A DNA stretch of 64,000 bases from Candidula unifasciata (GCA_905116865.2 CAJHNH020002524.1:261001-325000); one strand, 5' to 3'. Counted from the first letter of the stretch, positions 22,158 to 32,275 are shown. The notes: generated from the sequence alone by a model not told the origin. A program made the numbers and translations.

Positions 22158-23339
22158 ATGTCAAACCTAGCAGAATACATAAATCTGGGAAAACAGTTAG
22201 GGTTATCAGGAGAGGAGTTGAGAAAATTCTGTGAAGGAAGAGAACAGGAAGATAAAGAAGCACAAAGGGTTCAACAACAATTGGATCGTGAAGAAAGGGC
22301 CGCAGCACGCGCCCAAGCAGCAATGAAACAGCAAGAGGCAGAATTGAAGAGAGGGCAATTACAACAGGAAGCAGAAGCACGTGCCCACGAGGCAGCAATG
22401 AAAGAGAAGCAATTACAACAAGAAGCAGAATTGAAAAATATTACAACAGGAAAGAAGCAGCCCAAGGCAGCACTGAAAAATAAACAGTTACAACATGAAG
22501 CAGCAATGAAACAACAGCAATTAGACCATGAGAAAGAAATCAAATTGCAAGAGTTAAAACTTGAACAAGAGCGGTTGACAGCACAAATAGAGGCAGACAG
22601 ACAAAAGGTTGAAGCACAAATAAGAACAAAAGAAATGGATAATGAATCCAAAGCAGAACTGGCAGCACAAAGGGAAAGAGCTAAAGAAGAAGAACATAAA
22701 TTTACAAAATACAAAGGATTAATAAAGAATTTTGGTGAAAAGGATGACATTGGATCATGGATTTCAGCATTTTTACTACAAGTTCGGTTTCATAAAATTC
22801 CAAAAGAAGATTGGGCAATACTGTTCCAAAGACACCTTGGAGGAGAACCGTTAAAAATACTGGAGACAGTGCCAGAAAATTTACGACTTGATTTTGATTA
22901 TATTAAAGACCGGATAATGAGGCACTATGACCTACAAGAAGCAGGATACAGATTGCAATTCATTGATTTAAAACCAAAATCAACTCAAACATTTGTTGAT
23001 TATATGTCCGAAGTTCAGACAACTTTTCAGAAATGGGTAGATTCAGCCAAAATTAACAACGACTATGATCTGTTAGTTGATTTACTATTAAGAAGTAAAT
23101 TGCTAGAATCATTACCAAAACCTATGACCACATTTCTGAAGGAACACAAACCTACTTCGTTAAAACATCTTGAACAACTAGGAGAAAATTATTATGCAGC
23201 ACATCGTGATATTTTTCTCATACCACAAAACACTGATATATACTCAGGAGCCAGTGCCGAAGGACAAAAGTCATATGAAACAGGATATAATAGATCAGCA
23301 TATCCGTCCAGAAAAAATTTAATGGAGGAAGGAAAATAA
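22158..23339 (+). CDS. gag: Gag: coiled coil plus SCAN-like capsid segment
   Basis: An intact 393-codon frame starting ATG and ending TAA. Residues about 25-190 are Gln/Glu/Lys/Ala-rich, with short repeats of the EAELK...QLQQEA type, giving a long predicted coiled coil. Residues about 205-250 carry a capsid-like part (IGSWISAFL, PKEDWAILFQRHLGG). Residues about 270-355 carry AGYRLQFIDL, QKWV, LLLRSKLLESLP and LKEHKPTSL, which follow the SCAN/retrotransposon capsid C-terminal pattern. SCAN domains are known to derive from Gmr1-like Gag. Zinc knuckles are not in this frame: they start in the -1 frame right at the stop (AAAA run 23333-23336). This may be a programmed shift, a mutation or a sequencing error. 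Confidence 0.88.
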   Translation: MSNLAEYINLGKQLGLSGEELRKFCEGREQEDKEAQRVQQQLDREERAAARAQAAMKQQEAELKRGQLQQEAEARAHEAAMKEKQLQQEAELKNITTGKKQPKAALKNKQLQHEAAMKQQQLDHEKEIKLQELKLEQERLTAQIEADRQKVEAQIRTKEMDNESKAELAAQRERAKEEEHKFTKYKGLIKNFGEKDDIGSWISAFLLQVRFHKIPKEDWAILFQRHLGGEPLKILETVPENLRLDFDYIKDRIMRHYDLQEAGYRLQFIDLKPKSTQTFVDYMSEVQTTFQKWVDSAKINNDYDLLVDLLLRSKLLESLPKPMTTFLKEHKPTSLKHLEQLGENYYAAHRDIFLIPQNTDIYSGASAEGQKSYETGYNRSAYPSRKNLMEEGK

Positions 23340-23713
23340 CAATAATAGATTGTGACATATGCAAAAAAAGGCACGGTAATGAAACCATATGCGACGCCAA
23401 TCAATTGTATGAACAAGAAGTCAGAAAGAAAATTGAAAACAGGAGGAAAAAGGTAAAGAGATATGATAGTACAAGTAAATGCTGGGCTTGTGGATTCTAC
23501 GGGCACACGCGTCAATTTTGTAAATATAAGAAAGAATTTAAAGCAGCAGCAGTTTGTGAAACATCAGACTCCGAGTCAGAAAGTGATATATCAGAAACAA
23601 ATGCAGCAGTGCTACTAGAAGAAGACAAATGCACAATATGTGAAACGTTTCAAGAATATGGAGAGACTTACCGTGTGGACATAAGATACCGGTGCATAAT
23701 GCAAATTCTGTGA
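23336..23713 (+). pseudogene. Nucleocapsid region with CCHC zinc knuckles, -1 frame to Gag
   Basis: The frame continues directly from the Gag stop. CDICKKRHGNETIC (23351-23392, C-x2-C-x3-H-x5-C) is a knuckle-like motif. CWACGFYGHTRQFC (23480-23521) is a canonical C-x2-C-x4-H-x4-C knuckle that binds RNA in Gag proteins. A third C-x2-C (KCTIC) lies near 23630. The frame is lost before the protease: the homologous reading passes to another frame around 23660-23690. The segment would belong to a Gag or Gag-Pol polyprotein. Confidence 0.8.
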
Positions 23714-24282
23714 AAGACTGTGGGAAATTAAACCTACATAAAGGAATAGTTGGTAATCGAATCGTCTCAATTTTAAGAGATACAGGGGCGACGATCTCAG
23801 GTATACATAAGTCATTAGTGAAACCAGAGGATATGACTGATAAAGTGGTTAGATGCAGAACATTCGGAGGTAGAATAGAAAAATTCAGAATAGCATCAGT
23901 ATGGGTCAAAACGCCTTATACCACTAAGAAGATGGACATGGCTGTATTAAGTTCACCGTGTGCAGAACTTATCATTGGTAACCAACCAGGGCTGAAAGAG
24001 ATGACAGATCATGAAATAAAACAGTGGGAGAAAGAAAACATACCTGAGATGACAGAAGAGGTGATGCTAACCACGCAGAGACAAGAGACAAATGCAGTCA
24101 TGGAAGATAAAAGTGACAGTGTAAATCTGCAGGAAATAGAAAACGTTGCAGCAGTCACAAGAAGTGTAACAAAAAAGCAACAAACTCAAGAGCACTCCAT
24201 AAGCATGCACAAAGAACAAATACCAATAACTACGGCAGATGAAAATACTAGGAAAAATTTTTTACCAGGAACAGAAAAATGA
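23692..24282 (+). pseudogene. pol (PR): Aspartic protease region of pol
   Basis: ILRDTGATISGIHKSLV (catalytic Asp codon at 23779-23781) is the retroviral-type aspartic protease active site. AELIIGNQPG, about 60 residues on, fits the second conserved ILG/IIGN loop. The protease would process the Gag-Pol polyprotein as a dimer. The downstream part is polar linker. The frame ends at 24282, and integrase-like sequence begins in another frame near a T6 run at 24257-24263. Confidence 0.85.
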
Positions 24283-25190
24283 TTTAACTCTAACACAATG
24301 CTTTGAAGCAACAAAACGAGAACCGAGAAAAACAAAAAATGCAGAATGGAAGTTCAAAGTAGACAAGGGAATTTTATCGAGAATTTATTCAAAAAGAGGA
24401 CGCATCACAAAACAAACAGTACTACCACTGAAATTCCGAGAAAAAGCTATATCATTGGCTCATGACTCCATATTTTCAGGACATATGGGAGTTACAAAAA
24501 CTAAATCAAGAGTATTATCATCATTCTTTTGGCCGGGATATTCAAAGGATATCAAATCATACGTCGAATCATGTGATATCTGCCTACGAACGTCAAAAAA
24601 AGGTGAGACACCAAAGGCGCCAGTCCAAAGCGGACAGCTAGCTTCACGCCCATTTCAAGAAGGCAGTAGTAGATATAATAGGCCCATTATCAGTAGTTTC
24701 TGCTAAAGGTAACAGATATATCTTTACGCTTATTGATCTTGCCAGTCGATGGCCTGAGGCTTGGCCACTAAGAACAATTACTGCTGAAGATATCCAAGAA
24801 GTGTTGCTACAGATATTTTCACGAATTGGATTTCCCGAAGTGATAATATCGGACAGGGGAACGCAATTCACATCAGTGGTAACGAGAGCAATTACGGATT
24901 TGTTAGGGATAAAACAACAATTCACGACACCGTATCATGCTCAGGCAAACGGATTAGTTGAAAATTTAAATAAAAGCATTAAGAAAATGCTAGGCCGCAT
25001 AACTTATGAACATCCGTCAACATGGGACATTTTGCTACCCGCAATATTGTTTGCATATAGAGAAGTTCCACATATAAGTACAGGAATGTCACCTTTCGAA
25101 ATTGTCTATGGGGCAAATCCAAAAGGCCCAATTTCTTTGTATAAGAAATTAATAACAGGAACAGTAAAAAAACAGTGCAACCGGAAATGA
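24239..25190 (+). pseudogene. pol (IN): Integrase (HHCC + DD35E core), upstream of RT
   Basis: The first open part (24239-24706) has an HHCC zinc-binding domain: AHDSIFSGHMG then SCDICLR. A single-base shift near 24661 moves the frame. The core then shows IFTLIDLASRWPEA (first D), EVIISDRGTQF (second D, about 24851) and NGLVENLN (E), with 35 residues between the last two, the classic DD35E spacing. The frame is lost again at an A7 run (25166-25172). The enzyme would insert the cDNA into host DNA. Its place before, not after, the reverse transcriptase is the key oddity of this element. Confidence 0.9.
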
Positions 25191-25690
25191 TTACCAAGCT
25201 GTAATTGACTTAAGAAATAAAATAATAACATCATGTGAGGAAGCAAAGGCGGCACTACAAAATTCAGGAATCTGGCAAAGAAGATACGCAAACAGATCAA
25301 CACGACTTGTAAAATTAACACCAGGAGATGAAGTCTTAGTATTGTTACCAGCAAAGTCAGACAGACTATTAGTTGAATGGTCAGGTCCGTACAAGGTGAC
25401 CAGAAAAATATCTGATGTGGATTACGAAATCCTAAAGAACAACAAAAAGAAAATTTTTCATCTCAATATGTTAAAGAAATACATTCGAAGGTCAGTGATA
25501 GACGAAAAAGAAGAGGTACAAGTATCAAATGCATGCAACGTAGTGGACGAAGAAATGATAGATGCAGTAGAGGACGAAATTCCTACTCTAGAACTGGAGA
25601 AAAGTAAAGATTGGAGAGACATCAAAATAAACTCACAATTAAATGAACAAGATAAAAATGCAGTTCAAAATATCATTTCAAAATTCAAGG
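25191..25690 (+). pseudogene. pol (IN): Integrase C-terminal GPY/F module and linker
   Basis: After the shift the frame reads through GIWQRRYANRSTR, GDEVLVLLP and LLVEWSGPYKVTRKI, with HLNMLKKYIRR next. This is the GPY/F module found at the integrase C-terminus of Ty3/Gypsy elements and gammaretroviruses. An acidic linker leads without a stop into the reverse transcriptase. IN and RT are thus in one frame here, confirming the order. Confidence 0.85.
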
Positions 25691-27013
25691 AGATATTCAC
25701 TACAAAACCTGGACGAACAAATTTGATAGAGTATGAAATTCAGTTAAAGACAGATATCCCAGTTAGATCACGGAATTACACGATACCTCTGCATTATTTG
25801 GACAAGGTCACAAACGAAATTAAACAACTCCAAAAAGACAAAATAATTAGAGATTCAACTTCTCCATATAGCTCACCATTGGTGATAGTAAAAAAGAAAG
25901 ATCAGTCACTTAGATTATGTGTAGATTACAGGAAAACTCAATAGCATCACAGAATTAGATTCAGAACCAATTCCAAGCACAGAAGATATTCTTCAGAGTT
26001 TATATAAATCCAAAATTTTTTCAAAACTTGATTTATGTAAAGGTTACTGGCAAATACCAATGGCAGAGACATCAATACAATATACCAGCTTTCAATCACC
26101 ATTAGGCTTAAAAGAATGGTTACGAGTTCCGTTTGGAATTTTAAATGCGCCAAAAATTTTCACCAAAATGATAAGAAAACTGTTAAACAACGTTGAAAAC
26201 GTAGTAGCATACATGGATGATATCTGTATTCATACTGACAATATGCCAAAACATCTCCAAACGTTAGAGAAAGTATTTCAGAGAATTCAAGAAGCAAATC
26301 TTACAGTAAATCCAACCAAAACTGAAATTGCGTTCACAACTATCGAATTTTTGGGACATAAAGTGTATGATAACAAAATACAGACAGACGATAAAATAGT
26401 ATCAAAAATATTAAAGATTGAAAAACCAAAAAATAGAAAACAACTACAGTCGTTGTTAGGTCTTATTAACTATTATGGAAAGTTTATCCCCAATCTCGCA
26501 GACCTAACCTTTCCGTTATTTGAACTGTTAAAAAAGGGACAACCAACAAAACTAAAATGGGAGCAACAACATGACGAATTGTTACAAAAAATTAAAGAAA
26601 CTTTTTCCACATTCCCAATTCTCAGACAGCCAGACATATCAAAAAGATTTTATTTACAGTCTGATGCGAGTTTGCATACCATAAGTTCAATGCTAGCTCA
26701 GTTACATTCTAATGTTTTATTACCTGTATATTATATGTCACAAAAACTCACCCAAGCGCAACAAAAATATAGTGCATTCGAGCGAGAGGCATTAGCTATA
26801 GTGATCAGTTTGAAAAAATTTCAAAAATTCCTAATCGGCAAAGAATTTACAATCATCACAGATAATCTTGCATTGGTAAAACTGCAGAACATAGATGCTA
26901 ATAAAAACGCTAGAGTTTACCGCTGGGCATTGTTACTGCAACAGTTTAAATTTGACATTATGCATGTAAAAGGGGTTGACAATCACATTCCAGATATTAT
27001 GTCTAGGTTATAA
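25691..27013 (+). pseudogene. pol (RT-RH): Reverse transcriptase and RNase H of pol
   Basis: The RT fingers (IIRDSTSPYSSPLVIVKKKD, LCVDYRK) lie in the frame ending at 25944. One base extra in an AAAA run near 25932 shifts the rest. Motif A is SKLDLCKGYWQI, PFGILNAPKIFTKM follows, and the catalytic YMDD is at 26210-26221. FLGHKV and LLGLINYYGKFIPN are typical Ty3/Gypsy motifs. RNase H follows with FYLQSDAS (D), FEREALAIV (E), IITDNLALV (D) and HIPDIMSR (D). The stop at 27011-27013 ends pol. No integrase or envelope frame follows. Confidence 0.92.
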
Positions 27014-27020
27014 AGATAGT

Positions 27021-27140
27021 AAGCAGAAATAGTCACAAGGGGAGTTAAATAAAAAAGGGAGATAATTATAGGTGACAAGTAAACAGAAATAATCACAAGG
27101 GGAGTTAAATAGAAAAGGGAGATAATTATAAGTAACAGTC
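27021..27140 (+). repeat. 60-bp tandem duplication with polypurine tracts after pol
   Basis: Two head-to-tail copies of AGAAAT(A)xTCACAAGGGGAG TTAAATAxAAAAGGGAGATA-type sequence, with few differences. Each holds an AAGGGGAG tract resembling the polypurine tract before the 3' LTR. Confidence 0.85.
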
Positions 27141-27924
27141 TAACATTACTAACAAATGTTTAATAAACGTGTTGTTACTAACAATTAATATTCAAATAAA
27201 ATAAATGTTGCATGATGTGATGAGATGAAAGTTATGATGTGAAAGTGATAATGAGGAATGGTGTATGAATTTAAAAATAAAACTGAAAGATGGTGTATGA
27301 GTTTATAAAAAACCAATAGACACATTAGGTTATAATAGAAATTTTATTAACAGGAAATTACAGATGTATTGAAACATAGAAATTTGGAAATATCTATTAT
27401 ATAGTGGACAAACAGAAAATGAAATTGCCACAATGCTAAAATGAGAAAATTCTGGCAAAGCTTTGGTATAAACCATGGTGAATGACGAAGACCAACAAGG
27501 AGTAGCAATCACTTTGAATGAACTGTCAACAGGAACTTGGTTCTATGGGGGACATACAGAACTGTGTGATTTATAAGTCTGGTTTTGGAGCCATTTTTGG
27601 ACTTCCGCGTTGTTGAGGAACGCTTTGGGGTGTTGTTCAGTCTTCTTTAGGTAGACTGACTTCAGGACTTGATAAGTACGTCACAGAGCCTATAAGGTCA
27701 TCCGCGTTGTTTGAGGAACGCTTTGGGGAGGTGATTCTGTTAGCATATTGCCAAGAACTGTCAAGGGGAGTGACAAGAGATGCTGCATATGTGGTACAAG
27801 TCAGAGAACCGATGGTAGAATTCCAGCCAACAGTAAAAATATTAGTAAAAAAAGGCAATATATTCTTATATGGAAATTTATATAGGTTATGGAAAAAAAA
27901 AATATTGCATTTTTTTTTTTGTTT
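27141..27924 (+). other. Post-pol untranslated region, no env found
   Basis: AT-rich sequence with two near copies of CCGCGTTGTTxGAGGAACGC at about 27605 and 27703. The open frames are short and show no envelope features (no signal peptide, glycosylation series or membrane anchor). Confidence 0.6.
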
Positions 27925-27938
27925 AAGGGGAGGAGAGA
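27925..27938 (+). other. Polypurine tract
   Basis: AAGGGGAGGAGAGA directly precedes TGTAATG, the proposed start of the 3' LTR. It would prime plus-strand DNA synthesis. Confidence 0.75.
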
Positions 27939-28584
27939 TGTAATGATGTTATAAATAGGGATAATGTCAGGGGATGATTGGCATAACTGGGGAAGTCCCT
28001 GAGAGCGTGTGTTTCACGGAGATATGGTGAAACGACAGGAAAGAGTGTGTCACGTGTGAATGAGGAGATCTGGGGGATTGAGAATCAGGCGGGGCATTCG
28101 GTGACTGGGCCCCAGAGAGAAAGGATGGAAAATGAAGCTGTGAAGATGAATGGAGAATGACTAGAGCATGTGGATTTGAATCGGCGAGGAATGAATGATC
28201 GAGAAGGCCAGCTGTGAATGGTATCCTGTTTGATTGTCAAAGCCAGCTGTGAATATGTCAACGTCCTGTCCGAATGCTGTAATTGTCAAAGCCAGCTGTG
28301 AATATGTCAACGTCTATTGTCCGAATGCTGTAAGTGGATTCACCTGTGATTTGTGTATTGAGCTAACGTGTAAATAAACTCGTGAAATGTGCCGCTGGTG
28401 TTAACCGTTGTTAGACGTTGTGTGACCATGAAGAGGATCATGTCTGCGTTGATTGAGTTGTGAACCTCTAGATATTAGAGCCAGTGTTAGAACGAGATTG
28501 TCTGCACACCACAGATAGTCGGCAAGTGAACAGGCGGAGACAAGCAAAAGCAGGTGGAGGCAGACTGTCTGTGTAAACATTACA
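27939..28584 (+). repeat. 3' LTR of Gmr1-like retrotransposon
   Basis: It begins TGTAAT directly after the polypurine tract and ends ATTACA, a perfect 6-bp inverted repeat. From 27965 it is nearly identical to the 5' LTR, but it has a tandem duplication of about 50 bp (28233-28332) and a longer, different last 100 bp. AATAAA lies at about 28373. The next bases AACT also occur just before TGTCAGG at 20034-20037, a possible 4-bp target-site duplication. Confidence 0.9.
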
Positions 28585-28760
28585 AACTGGTGAATTTCAT
28601 TAAAATGAATGTTAGTAAATAAAGCTGTATGTCAAGTTTTATACTATATCGTTTGTTAAATTCCAAGTGTATTCAGTCTTACCTGTTTAACTAAACAGTT
28701 AGATACAATTACATTTGGTGGCGGCTCATTAACGATTTAATACCAGGGGAGGAGAAAGTC
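28585..28760 (+). repeat. Possible end of another LTR plus primer-binding site
   Basis: The stretch has AATAAAGCTG (polyadenylation-like) and ends ACAATTACA followed by TT and TGGTGGCGGCTC, the layout of an LTR end and PBS. It may be a remnant of an older LTR element. Only one copy is seen here, so this is weak. Confidence 0.35.
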
Positions 28761-29980
28761 GGAGGGGTTAACTGGGTATCTCGATATCTCATTGGGTTCA
28801 TCTTGATATCTATCTATCCTTTCTCCTACTCCTGTGGGTACCGAGTGCAGCTGTTGTTTTCATGACGAGCCAAATATGGCTGTTCTCTTAGATATCCAGG
28901 GCTTTGAGATCAACATAGCTCGGATAATTGTCTAGTTTCTCTGGTGGAGGTGAAGTGTTGAGAGGAAAATTCCTACTCATCACAAAAGCATCAATCCACT
29001 TCGGGACCCGCGACAGCAAGATTTATGTTACTTCACCAGGTACAAGCAGTCAAGCTGTGCAAGTCTGATTAGAATTTTGTGTGTGTGTAGATTCTAGGAC
29101 CCTATTTTTGTGAAAGAAAAACAGACCCATTGCAGATTATGTAGGCGAATACTTAAGAGGTTGGCTGAAAACAAATCTTCTGAGCCGAAAGATCCATATG
29201 TCATAGCCAAGCCGTAAACCCATTATAGAGGACCAAGGGTGTCTAGCCATCAATGATGACAATGCCGTTGAGAGAAGCTATCATGAATACCAGTTTGTAA
29301 GGGCACCTAATGATCTGTCTATTATGTGTTATTCCTTGCTTTTTATCTTTGCTAACTCGCTGTCTTTCTGTGTGTTTCTCTTTGTCTGCTAATTCTCTAC
29401 CTCCGTTTGTCAATGTCTTTATTTTTTGCAATTTTTCTGTTCAGTTTTGTATTTTGATTGTGTTGTACATTTCTACATAAAGACTATCTCTGTCTACACA
29501 TTTGTCGGTTTACATGAATCTCACTACATGCCAACCTCACCTTTTCGTCCCTTTTTCACTTGATACCTCTCCCCAGTCCTCTTTCTCTCTCACATCAGAT
29601 CTACTACTAGTTTAACTAACACACTTCTTCTCGAGTCCCATGTGAACGTCAATGTAAACAATCTAGATACAATTGTTTTCGAACTCGCAATCGACACCAC
29701 AGCCTTCATACAATCTAACACAAAATGGCTTCAAACTGAAGCAACAGAAGAATTAATCTCATCTGACAGAACAAACATTGCCGAGTATTTTGTGTCATCT
29801 CGTGATTTTCTAGCCGTTGACGTTGGCAGTTAATAATTCCAACTGTGGACACCTTAAATAATTCCTAAACATTTCCAGGGTACCAATGCTATAGAAGTTT
29901 GAATTGTGAACAAACTTGTCAATTAAAAATGCATTGATTGATGCAGTGCCAGTGGTTTCCAAACAGCACGATAGAATCAC
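28761..29980. other. Unassigned intronic sequence
   Basis: No supported gene. The short frames at 29243-29431 and 29642-29833 have no recognised similarity. Confidence 0.5.
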
Positions 29981-29981
29981 C

Positions 29982-30130
29982 AATGCTGAGCTTTGGCAGA
30001 GAATTAAACTAATTACAGTGAATTAAGATGTGAGGAAAAGACGCTGGCGCTGGACAGGACACAATGAGAACGACATGACTACATGTCATTATACCGGAGA
30101 GGCACCTAGAGGCATAAAAATAAAGACCGA
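29982..30130 (+). mobile_element. LINE 3' fragment (RWRWTGH)
   Basis: NAELWQRIKLI, a stop, then DVRKRRWRWTGHNE parallel the fragment at 6114-6220. A G-run follows at about 30170. Confidence 0.65.
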
Positions 30131-30447
30131 CCAAAAACCAGAACGAGAAAGGTGGAAAGGGGGTCAGGGAGGGGGGGGGGTGCTAGAGAATGCATTTTTT
30201 AAAAAATAGGAAGTACACTTGTGAGCTGCATACAATAATAAAGGATAGGAAGATAATGCAGCCTAGCGTGAGTTCTATGAAGGTCTATGCTTCACTGGGA
30301 AGTAAAGAGATTTAGAAGAAGACAGTCGAATGTGTAGCTCTAGTTAATATTATATATAATAAACAAAGAGATAATGTATTGATCAGTTCTAATAGAAAGA
30401 AGAGGAAAGATAGAAGGACACACTAGACAACATAATAAACGAAAGCT

Positions 30448-30545
30448 ATAGTTACCGAGCCCGGAATCGAACTTGTCACCTAAAATGGGGTCTGCGTCTC
30501 GCTATAGAAACAAGTGTACTAAGAAGACGACCAACTAGACATCCC
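30448..30545 (-). mobile_element. tRNA-like SINE head, minus strand
   Basis: Read on plus: CCGAGCCCGGAATCGAACTT (reverse complement gives a GTTCGATTCCGGGC B box), TCTGCGTCTCGCTATA and GACGACCAACTAG. The pattern fits a reversed tRNA-derived head. No matching second copy is seen. Confidence 0.45.
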
Positions 30546-30827
30546 AGAAAGTGTCTTCATTGGTCATGTCTATATTAGAGCTTGAAATCTACAACAATGT
30601 AATACAGACATAACTTGTCTTAAGCCATGGAAATGGCACCATAGGTTACAGAAATGTGTATTATCTAAGCGTAAGTCGAATAACGAACACATCAACAATT
30701 ACAAACACATCGGACCATAACGTTGTGTCTAAAGTACAAGAAATATTTAAGAAAGAGATTTGATTAGCCGGTTCCATTGTGTTACACTACGTTATTCACA
30801 CAAAAAGAGGGTGAACCGTTGAGGCGG

Positions 30828-30835
<8 letters not shown>

Positions 30836-30897
<62 letters not shown>
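30836..30897. repeat. (TA)n microsatellite
   Basis: About 30 TA units. Confidence 0.95.
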
Positions 30898-30899
<2 letters not shown>

Positions 30900-31157
30900 G
30901 GCCTCAAGCATTTACGCTCTGTTTATTTGTATGAGGTCTAAGTAGCAAACTGCAAAAACAGTGGGGTATATAGGAGTATTAATTACGATAACATATCGAT
31001 CATTGTTTACGTCAGGAATATCGTCGATTTGTGTCGGCCACGAAAGCGGTTTGCTGGGAAGTTCAGGAACTTTACACTTGTTATGTTTACTTTCTGGAGA
31101 GTCCTATTGCTGGATCAAAGGAACATACTCACTGGGCTGTTCGGGGGGCAGGTCATT

Positions 31158-31395
31158 GCATTAGTGTAGTAGTAGTAGAATTAACAATAGTTACAACATA
31201 CAAACATCGCAGTCGGTGTCACAGCTGTCGTATAAGTATTGGCGACTGAAGAAGTAATGATAGTAGTGGTAGTAGTAGTAGCAGCAGCAGCAACTGAAGT
31301 AGCACTAGCAGTATCAATTGCAGATGCAGCAGCAGTATGAATAATACTAGTAATCGTAGTAATCCTAATAGTAGTAGAAGCAGCAGTAGTAGTAA
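31158..31395 (+). repeat. AGT/AGC-rich imperfect trinucleotide region
   Basis: Clusters of GTAGTAGTA and GCAGCAGCA with drifted copies between. Confidence 0.8.
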
Positions 31396-31499
31396 ACCAT
31401 TCTCGATCTGACAGCTATCTTTACGATGCGTGTAGGTTGAAAGCCAAAACTGGAATAAAGAAGGTAATTATCAGAGCGGCTGTTGACAGATTATGCAGC

Positions 31500-31745
31500 A
31501 ATAACACCTCACCCAGAGGAGAAGCGGCTTTCGCGATGCATGCAGTGAATTTGGACTAACATTCAGCAAGAATGAAGACACAGATTATTGTGCAAGGTGT
31601 TAATAACAGACTTGTAGTCTGCTTTGACCGTGAAAAGCTGGAAAAAGTTGATAATTTTGAATATTCACAGTGAATTACAAACTATTGCTGGACAAAGAAA
31701 CCAATATCATCATAGGTAAGGAAGCAACAAGAATAAGCAGATGAA
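31500..31745 (+). mobile_element. LINE RT fragment
   Basis: The translated text KTQIIVQGVNNRLVVCFDRE then KLEKVDNFEY matches the RT palm-to-thumb boundary of CR1/RTE-type LINEs (KTxVMxQGVNNxPxIxIDGExLExVDxFxYLG). Stops surround it. Confidence 0.7.
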
Positions 31746-32134
31746 AAACAAACAAAAAGAGGCTGGGAGAAAACAAAGCAGGTTTGTGTTGTCAGTACAA
31801 GACAAGATCAAAACACTGAGGAATTGTAAAGAGCAGGTATTAGAACAGTTTGCACAATGCTCAGTGTCCGTGAGCTCAAGTGACTGGTCACGTATGGAGA
31901 AATGCAGGCCTCTGATAGGATATAAAGGTATGTGCCAGCGGGGTATGAATGATACAGGTATTGTGGTAGATTCATAGGATCAAAATGCCACAAACAGTGT
32001 TGTGTGCGTTAGTGTGTTTTGGGGGAAAGGTTGGGGGAGAGGGTAAATAAGGAAGGGAATGTAAATAAGGAAAAATTGTAGAAAGGATGGGAGCTGTAGT
32101 AGTAATAGTAGTACACTCACACACAAACAGTATA

Positions 32135-32275
32135 GGAGGAGAGAGGAAGAGAGAGGAAGAGAGCGAGAGAGAGAGGGGGGAGAGAGAGAAAGGAAGAGAG
32201 AGGGGAAGAGAGAGGGAGAGAGAGAGCGAGAGAGAGGGAGAGAGAGGAAGAGAGAGAGCGAGAGAAAGAGAGACA
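32135..32275 (+). repeat. GA-rich purine microsatellite
   Basis: Imperfect GAGA/GGAAGAGA repeats. Confidence 0.9.

Noticed and set aside
22271..22750. Ser/Cys-rich 159-codon minus-strand frame
   Set aside because: It is the antisense shadow of the Gag coiled-coil region.
24644..25354. Minus-strand frames over the integrase
   Set aside because: Antisense shadows of the integrase coding sequence.
27014..27938. A possible envelope gene downstream of pol
   Set aside because: Only short frames, no signal peptide or membrane anchor. The element looks like a retrotransposon without env.
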